A stretch of DNA of 11,282 bases from Campylobacterales bacterium (GTDB taxonomy: Bacteria > Campylobacterota > Campylobacteria > Campylobacterales > SZUA-545), in the NCBI GenBank assembly GCA_025800305.1, contig JAOXRY010000110.1, positions 1-11,282 on the forward strand, in the 5' to 3' direction. The position numbers and the translations under genes are program-made. The notes below the pieces were generated by a model, which searched no databases, had not been told where the DNA came from, and saw only the letters and a program-made list of their open reading frames with translations. Within the stretch, counting starts at the first letter, position 1; each line of letters starts with the position of its first letter. This document shows positions 6,144-11,282 of the stretch, in pieces.

Positions 6144-8608
6144 ATTTGCGGAGGTATATCTTTTGGTTCACTGAAATAGAAGCCTTGAAATAAGTCAACT
6201 CCTAGATCTTTACAGTATTCAAAGATCTCTTCATTACTAACAAACTCTGCAACAATTTTTACACCTATGCTTTTTCCAAAGAAAATTATAGATTTTGCAA
6301 CTTTATCCATAGACTTGTCTGTAAGAATATTTTTAATAATAGATCCATCTATTTTCAGATAATCTACATCAAGCTTTACAACTCTTTCGTAATTGGAAAA
6401 ACCACTACCAAAATCATCGATAGCAACTCTACAGCCATATTTTTTAATCTCTCTTATAAACTTAGTCACATCTTCATAATTTTCTATTGAAGAAGATTCC
6501 AATACTTCGATTGTTAAATTACTTGGAGTATGAAACTCTTCTAGTTTAGATATAAGTAATTTTTTAATTTCATTGTTATTGATATCTTCAAAGTCTAGAT
6601 TTATAGAAAATCTTGTGTCTAAAGAACTAAACTGTTCAAAGGATTTTTCTATTACAATTTTTGTCAATTGTGAATAAAGAGAAGATTTTTTAGATATTTC
6701 TAAAAATTTAAATGGAGAGATAATGGTTCCCTCTTCATCTTTTAGCCTCATTAGTGTTTCATAAGCTACTATTTTTTTATCTCTGTCTACAATTGGCTGA
6801 TAATAGGTAACTATATTGTCGTTACCTATTGCTTGTTTAATAATACCAGTCCAAACAAGATTATCTTTATACAGATCATTCATCAACTGCTTAGTATCAA
6901 AGACAGCATAAGGAAGTTTGTGTCTTTTAGCGTGTCTGTGAGCTAGATCTCCTTGGATTAGAAGGTCATTAACTGATAGGTTTTCTCCGAAATAAAAATA
7001 GCTACAACCTAGTGTCGCTGTTACATTAATTGTATGACCATCAATAAAAAAACGCTTACCAACAATTCTTCCATGAATTTCTACCAAAAGTTCATTTAAT
7101 TTGTTTAGCACATCCAAATCATCTATCCAAAATGCAAATTCATCTTTTTCTAGTTTATATAAACTAAAAAACATCTTCTCTTTTGCAATTTCATCTAAAA
7201 GCTCAGCAAATTGAATTAAAAAGTTTGCAGTAAAATCCAAACCATAGAAAAATTTTATTTCATCAAATCTATCAACATTGACTAGTATAAATGTTCCTAT
7301 GCTGTTTTCATTAAGGTTTTCTATCAACCTATTGTAATTTGGAAGTTTAGTAATTGGATCATTATAATACCTAAAAGAGATCTCTTTATTTTTGTTTTCT
7401 ATCTCTTGAATATGTTCTTTCTCTTTTGTTACATCTAGCTTAATTCCAATATAGTTTTCAACTTTTCCTTTTTCATTTAAAAGAGGGGTTATTGTTGTTT
7501 TTTCATAGACAAAAGAACCATCTTTTTTTCGGTTAATAAACTCTCCAGACCATTTTTTTCCTTGGCGTATCTGGCTAGTTAGTTGATTATAAAACTCTTT
7601 AGAGTGTAATCCAGAACTTAAGATCTTAGGGGTTGCCCCAATTACCTCCTCTTTAGTATATCCTGTATTTGCCATAAATGAGTCATTTACATAACTAACA
7701 GTAAAGTCACTTTCTGTGATCATAATTGAGTTGTCGCTAGATTGAACAGCTTCAGTAAATCTCATTAACTCTCTTTTTGAAAGAAGTTGTTTTATGTAGA
7801 GATATATAATTACAATCATAAATAGAAAAAGAGCTATCATTAAAGAGATAGTCGTAGCTGCAAAATCTTCTACAATCTTGTCAAAGTGTTTTGAGGTTGT
7901 TAAAAGAAATTTTTCCAGTTGGTAGTCAATAGAGAGTGCACTATTCTCTTTTAAAATTATGTTTAACTTACTATTATATTTAAGAAGGGTTTTACTATGA
8001 AGAATAAAATTACTTACAGTTACTTTATTCTTTCCAAATTTATTAATATCTGATTGTAATTGAAAAATTTTATTTTCAATATCTAAAATTTTTTGGTCAT
8101 CTTTAAATTGAAATCGCATGATAGAGTTATAGATTTTTAAAATAAGTAGTCTATTCTCAAAATCTTGGTTTTCTAAGTTCTGTAACAATTTAGCATGGAG
8201 TGTGGAAAGATACCTATGTGAATTTTGAAAAATTGCATTATAAGACTTAAACTTTTGAACAATTTTCTTTTTTTCTTCAAGGGAAAACTTAATTTTAGTT
8301 AATAAAAGATCTAACTCTTTTTTTCTAACAACCAAACTGTATGCTTTGTGAGCTTCTAACTCTGTTACATAACTCTCTAATCTTTTTAGTTTTTGATTTA
8401 TATTGTCAAAATTATAATAATCATTTTGCATTAAAAGAACTATGTCAATATTTTTGTTGATAAATCTTGCTTTATTAACCTTTGATTGGAAATCATTGTT
8501 TAAAAGCATTTGTATTTTTGACTCACTTACAAAATAGCCAAGTCCAATAAGAACAAGTAAAATAACTGTAAAAACAGATGAAATAAGTGTTATATTAGTT
8601 TTTTTCAA
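6140..8608 (-). CDS. Membrane PAS-GGDEF-EAL protein, probable c-di-GMP phosphodiesterase
   Basis: An 822-residue inner-membrane signalling protein. Order: TM1 (~7-27), an all-helical periplasmic sensor (~30-245, possibly DAHL-like with 'MQNDYYNFDNINQKL'), TM2 (~252-272), PAS/PAC (~282-395), GGDEF (~408-572) and EAL (~585-815). The GGDEF signature is degenerate, LEKDEF (486-491), so diguanylate cyclase activity is unlikely; the domain may bind GTP and tune the EAL half. The EAL half keeps the metal and catalytic set: E617 (as ETL), N670, E701, D731/D732 in 'DDFGSGFSNY', K752/D754 in 'LKIDG', E788 and Q808. It is therefore predicted to cleave c-di-GMP to pGpG. Start is TTG (8608-8606): an in-frame TAG lies four codons upstream and no ATG is near. 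It begins 5 nt after the peroxidase stop, so it is co-transcribed and probably translationally coupled. The sensed signal is unknown. Confidence 0.9.
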   Translation of the reverse strand: MKKTNITLISSVFTVILLVLIGLGYFVSESKIQMLLNNDFQSKVNKARFINKNIDIVLLMQNDYYNFDNINQKLKRLESYVTELEAHKAYSLVVRKKELDLLLTKIKFSLEEKKKIVQKFKSYNAIFQNSHRYLSTLHAKLLQNLENQDFENRLLILKIYNSIMRFQFKDDQKILDIENKIFQLQSDINKFGKNKVTVSNFILHSKTLLKYNSKLNIILKENSALSIDYQLEKFLLTTSKHFDKIVEDFAATTISLMIALFLFMIVIIYLYIKQLLSKRELMRFTEAVQSSDNSIMITESDFTVSYVNDSFMANTGYTKEEVIGATPKILSSGLHSKEFYNQLTSQIRQGKKWSGEFINRKKDGSFVYEKTTITPLLNEKGKVENYIGIKLDVTKEKEHIQEIENKNKEISFRYYNDPITKLPNYNRLIENLNENSIGTFILVNVDRFDEIKFFYGLDFTANFLIQFAELLDEIAKEKMFFSLYKLEKDEFAFWIDDLDVLNKLNELLVEIHGRIVGKRFFIDGHTINVTATLGCSYFYFGENLSVNDLLIQGDLAHRHAKRHKLPYAVFDTKQLMNDLYKDNLVWTGIIKQAIGNDNIVTYYQPIVDRDKKIVAYETLMRLKDEEGTIISPFKFLEISKKSSLYSQLTKIVIEKSFEQFSSLDTRFSINLDFEDINNNEIKKLLISKLEEFHTPSNLTIEVLESSSIENYEDVTKFIREIKKYGCRVAIDDFGSGFSNYERVVKLDVDYLKIDGSIIKNILTDKSMDKVAKSIIFFGKSIGVKIVAEFVSNEEIFEYCKDLGVDLFQGFYFSEPKDIPPQI

Positions 8609-8613
8609 TTGGA

Positions 8614-9537
8614 TTAATCTCTATTCATTATTTTAGGTTTTTCACCTGTTAAAGTTAACAAGAATTTTTCTATTTTTTCTATATGTTTTTTCTCTGGAGT
8701 AATACCTAATTGATATTCAATCATTACCTCTATAGCAGTTTGAAGATCTGTAGCACTTCCATCATGAAAATATGGAGCTGTTAATTGTATATTTCTCAAA
8801 GTTGGAACTTTGAAATAATATTTATCTTCTTCATTTTTTGTAAGATTATAAAGTCCTTGTTGATTATGCTTATCAACATAGTTTTTCATTACACCAAATT
8901 TTTGGTATAAATTTCCGCCAACATTAATACCATTATGACAAGATATACAGCCATACTCTTTAAAAAGCAGATACCCTTCTTTTTCATCATTTGATAAAAT
9001 GCCTGTTTTACCTCTTAAATACTTATCAAATTTTCCATTGGGAGTATAAAGAGCCTTTTCAAATTCTGCAATAGCATCGGCTACTCTATCTTCTGTAATT
9101 TTCCCACTGTATACTTTTTCAAAGTGTACAACGTATTCTTCATCTTTTTCAAGTTTCTCTATAACTTCACCAAAACTACTTCCCATTTCTATAGGATTAT
9201 GTATTGGACCAGAAACTTGTTCTTTAAGATCTTTAGCTCTACCATCCCAAAACTGTAAAAAATTAAATCCTGAGTTTAAAACAGTAGGAGAACTTATTGT
9301 CCCGACTTGACCTTTGATTCCAAAAGAATAAGGTAAGTTATCATCTCCACCAATATCTAAATTGTGACAGGTAGCACAAGAAATTGTATTATCTTTGCTA
9401 AGTCTTGGATCATGAAAAAGTTTTTTTCCTAAAAGAGCTTTTTGTTTATTGTAAGAAATGAATTGTGGGATAGGAGAGATAAGCCCCTCTCCATATACAC
9501 CACCTATTAAAAAAATTAAAACAAAAAATAGTCGCAC
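8614..9537 (-). CDS. Di-heme cytochrome c peroxidase, periplasmic (CcpA/MauG superfamily)
   Basis: A 307-residue exported protein predicted to reduce hydrogen peroxide to water with electrons from cytochrome c. The signal peptide is ~1-16. Two heme c sites are visible: CATCH (54-58, N-terminal peroxidatic domain) and CISCH (197-201, electron-transfer domain). Family signatures include 'PTVLNSGFNFLQFWDGRA' with W97, Q107 and E117 in 'KEQ...HNPIEMG' (the usual catalytic pair), 'VPTLRNIQLTAPYFHDGS' (244-261) and M272 in 'VMIEYQLG', the expected axial ligand of the C-terminal heme. The loop after the first heme reads 'YSFGIKGQ' and lacks the histidine often found there (SxGHxW), which may alter activation. 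Start is GTG (9537-9535), only 3 nt after the gltA stop; a TAG two codons upstream rules out an earlier start, and AAGAGAG in the gltA end may be the SD. Cotranscription with gltA is very likely. Confidence 0.93.
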   Translation of the reverse strand: MRLFFVLIFLIGGVYGEGLISPIPQFISYNKQKALLGKKLFHDPRLSKDNTISCATCHNLDIGGDDNLPYSFGIKGQVGTISSPTVLNSGFNFLQFWDGRAKDLKEQVSGPIHNPIEMGSSFGEVIEKLEKDEEYVVHFEKVYSGKITEDRVADAIAEFEKALYTPNGKFDKYLRGKTGILSNDEKEGYLLFKEYGCISCHNGINVGGNLYQKFGVMKNYVDKHNQQGLYNLTKNEEDKYYFKVPTLRNIQLTAPYFHDGSATDLQTAIEVMIEYQLGITPEKKHIEKIEKFLLTLTGEKPKIMNRD

Positions 9538-9540
9538 TAA

Positions 9541-10809
9541 CTAAATGTCTCTCTTAGTATGTCCAACATATCTCTGTCTTGGTCTAAAGATTTTTTGAGA
9601 AGGATCTTTTTTCAGTTCAATCAATTGAGTTAACCAACCAACTGTTCTTCCAATAACAAAAATTGGTGTAAACATATTTCTCTTAATTCCAAGAGCCTCA
9701 AAAATTGTCCCTGAATAAAAATCTATATTTGGATATAGATTTCTTTTTACGAAATACTCATCTGTAAGAGCAATCTCTTCTACTTTATTTGCAATTTCAA
9801 TTAGTCTAGAGTTAATGCCAAGAGTGTCTCTTAACTCATCTCTTAATTTTCTTAGAACCTTAGCTCTTGGATCAAAGTTTTTGTAAACTCTATGACCAAA
9901 GCCCATTAATCTAAAATCATCATTTGGATCTTTTGCTTTTTTAATAAATTTATCAACATTTTCAACACTTCCAATCATCTCTAACTGGGCAATAACAGAC
10001 TCATTTGCACCACCATGAGCCCTACCCCAAAGTGCGTTAATTCCTGCAACAACTGCCGCATATGGATGTGCTCCTGTTGAACCAACTAATCTAACTGTTG
10101 AAGTTGAAGCATTTTGTTCATGATCAGCGTGAAGAGTAAAAATAGCATCCATCGCTCTTACTTCAACATCACTAATCTCTGTTGAGCCTGTTGGAAATGC
10201 TCTCATCATATATAAAAAGTTCTCTGTAAAATATCTATCCATATCAGGATAAATCAGTGGATATCCCATATGATGTCTATAAGTATAAGCAGCAAGAGTT
10301 GGCATTTTAGCAATCAGTCTGATTGCCATATCCATATACTCTTCTTGAGACTGTACATTTAAATGTTGATGATGAAAAGCACTTAATGCTGATACAGCAG
10401 ATGATAAAACAGCCATTGGATGACCATCATCAGGAAAGGCATTAAAAAGATTTCTAAGTCCTTCATTGGGAAATCTTTTCTCTCTCATACTTCCTTCAAA
10501 AGCCACAAACTGTTCAGCTGTTGGAAGTTCACCATTTAAAAGAAGATAACATACCTCTAGATACTTTTTCTTCTCGGCCAATTGTTCGATTGGATAACCT
10601 CTGTATAAAAGTTCTCCTTTTCCACCATCGATATAGGTGATATCTGACTGACAGCTACCAGTCATACTAAGCCCATTATCGTATGTATAGACACCTAACT
10701 CTTTGTTTAATGTTGTAATGTCTACAACATCTGCACCTAGAACAGAATTTAAAATTGGAAATTCAGCAGATTTTCCATTTCTGTTATCTGTAAAAGTAAA
10801 AGTACTCAT
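9541..10809 (-). CDS. gltA: Citrate synthase, type II
   Basis: Condenses oxaloacetate with acetyl-CoA to citrate, the entry step of the oxidative TCA cycle, in the cytoplasm. The 422-residue length fits the Gram-negative hexameric class (E. coli, 427). Catalytic residues occur in the expected places: H265 in 'WGRAHGGANES', H306 in 'MGFGHRVYKNFDPRA' and D363 in 'NLYPNIDFYSG', each one higher than in E. coli. 'TLHADHEQNASTSTVRLVGS' (H227, H230) and the C-terminal 'RPRQRYVG' are also conserved. Start chosen at ATG 10809-10807 (MSTFTFTDN): AAGGAG (10822-10817) stands 7 nt upstream, whereas the in-frame TTG two codons earlier is too close to that SD. It is the first gene of a tight operon with the peroxidase (3-nt gap) and the EAL protein. 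A TATAAA-like box lies at 10841-10836. Confidence 0.98.
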   Translation of the reverse strand: MSTFTFTDNRNGKSAEFPILNSVLGADVVDITTLNKELGVYTYDNGLSMTGSCQSDITYIDGGKGELLYRGYPIEQLAEKKKYLEVCYLLLNGELPTAEQFVAFEGSMREKRFPNEGLRNLFNAFPDDGHPMAVLSSAVSALSAFHHQHLNVQSQEEYMDMAIRLIAKMPTLAAYTYRHHMGYPLIYPDMDRYFTENFLYMMRAFPTGSTEISDVEVRAMDAIFTLHADHEQNASTSTVRLVGSTGAHPYAAVVAGINALWGRAHGGANESVIAQLEMIGSVENVDKFIKKAKDPNDDFRLMGFGHRVYKNFDPRAKVLRKLRDELRDTLGINSRLIEIANKVEEIALTDEYFVKRNLYPNIDFYSGTIFEALGIKRNMFTPIFVIGRTVGWLTQLIELKKDPSQKIFRPRQRYVGHTKRDI

Positions 10810-10832
10810 AAGCAAACTCCTTGTGTAGTGTG

Positions 10833-10846
10833 GATTTTATAAAATC
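10833..10846 (-). promoter_or_regulatory. Probable gltA promoter -10 region in a palindrome
   Basis: GATTTTATAAAATC is a perfect 14-bp palindrome holding TATAAA (minus strand, 10841-10836) 26 nt before the gltA ATG. That would start the transcript near 10829 with a leader of about 20 nt containing the SD. No -35 is recognisable. The palindrome could be an operator, or simply the result of an AT-rich -10. An 11-bp palindrome, GTTGTAACAAC, lies 16 nt further upstream at 10863-10873. Confidence 0.4.
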
Positions 10847-10888
10847 ATTCCCATCAACTTTCGTTGTAACAACCTTAGGATATCGGAA

Positions 10889-10923
10889 GAAAGATAACTA
10901 TTAGCTTAATAAATGACTATCTT
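10889..10923 (-). terminator. Weak hairpin after the FliO-like gene
   Basis: In the 121-nt gap between the small membrane protein and gltA, minus-strand AAGATA and TATCTT (about 10923-10918 and 10894-10889) can form a 6-bp stem around a long AT-rich loop. TCTTCC follows. It is a poor terminator by sequence and may not function. Apart from the gltA promoter region, I see nothing else in this gap. Confidence 0.18.
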
Positions 10924-10930
10924 ATGGTAT

Positions 10931-11266
10931 TTATTTGATAAGTGAATCTATTTTATTAGTATTTTTTCTAATTTTAGAGTCAAACCCTCTAGTTTTAAGA
11001 TTTTTTTTGCCAGTTTTAAACTTATCTAAAAGTGTATTATTATTTGAACCAACTAATACTAAATAGTTCATATTAGCAATCGTTAAAAGTACAATTTTAT
11101 TGTTATTGTCAATAACTTTTTGAACTTCCATTTTTACAGGAATTTTTTCATTGCCACTTCTAATAAAAAAGCTTTTTGAAGAGTTCTTACCAAAAAGTTT
11201 ACCAAGGATCCATAAAAGAATCATTACTCCAATAAACATAGCAACAATGTAGTAGTTTTTTTCCAT
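10931..11266 (-). CDS. Small membrane protein, FliO-like (start uncertain, may extend past window)
   Basis: The visible 111 residues have a single transmembrane helix (~6-25, 'YIVAMFIGVMILLWILGKLF') followed by a basic cytoplasmic part. Residues ~35-82 ('RSGNEKIPVKMEVQKVIDNN', then 'KIVLLTIANMNYLVLVGSNN') resemble the small beta-rich cytoplasmic domain of FliO, a flagellar export-apparatus assembly protein, in order and spacing. The C-terminus is lysine-rich ('KTGKKNLKTRGFDSKIRK'). The resemblance is from pattern only, so it is tentative. The ATG at 11266 has no visible SD, and the frame stays open to the window edge (codons for SDVVD precede it). The true start may therefore lie outside, as would fit a FliO with an extra periplasmic N-terminal region. 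It ends 121 nt before gltA and is probably not part of that operon. Confidence 0.6.
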   Translation of the reverse strand: MEKNYYIVAMFIGVMILLWILGKLFGKNSSKSFFIRSGNEKIPVKMEVQKVIDNNNKIVLLTIANMNYLVLVGSNNNTLLDKFKTGKKNLKTRGFDSKIRKNTNKIDSLIK

Positions 11267-11282
11267 ATCAACAACATCACTA

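Noticed and set aside
10810..10815. TTG at 10815-10813 as the gltA start
   Set aside because: It is one base from the AAGGAG SD, too close for initiation. The ATG two codons later has ideal spacing and gives the family-typical N-terminus.

Overview
The window is AT-rich, densely coded bacterial DNA that looks like a Campylobacterota genome, most likely an Arcobacter-type organism. The pointers are a kinase H-box of the form AHQWRQPLN, a di-heme cytochrome c peroxidase next to a proteobacterial (type II) citrate synthase, several sensory proteins, and frequent TTG/GTG starts. The genus is an inference from gene style, not from a marker gene.

Layout. Positions 1-184 (minus) hold the N-terminus of a secreted protein that runs off the left edge. 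Positions 309-1037 (minus) encode an OmpR-type response regulator. It is divergent from a membrane histidine kinase with a periplasmic solute-binding-type sensor (1168-2763, plus). Behind it, with its own strong-looking -10 box, lies a second PAS-containing histidine kinase (2848-4168, plus). That gene is broken by an in-frame TAG at 3349-3351 and an extra base near 3493, so I call it a recent pseudogene. The convergent gene at 4200-6071 (minus) is the Hsp90 chaperone gene htpG. Positions 6140-10809 (minus) form a very tight operon in transcription order: gltA (citrate synthase), a di-heme cytochrome c peroxidase and a membrane PAS-GGDEF-EAL protein, with gaps of only 3 and 5 nt. A small FliO-like membrane protein lies at the right edge (10931-11266, minus) and may start outside the window.

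The most interesting regulation is in front of htpG. A CIRCE-like operator (16 of 18 consensus half-site bases, exact 9-nt spacer) overlaps the end of the preceding gene. Partly overlapping it is a long imperfect inverted repeat whose 3' arm contains the htpG Shine-Dalgarno sequence. Together these suggest HrcA repression and possibly an SD-masking, thermometer-like leader on the same chaperone gene.

The genes fall into three themes: two-component sensing (left third), protein folding stress (htpG), and an operon linking TCA-cycle entry, periplasmic peroxide removal and c-di-GMP turnover. I saw no tRNA, rRNA, CRISPR array or insertion sequence. No intergenic gap exceeds about 130 nt.
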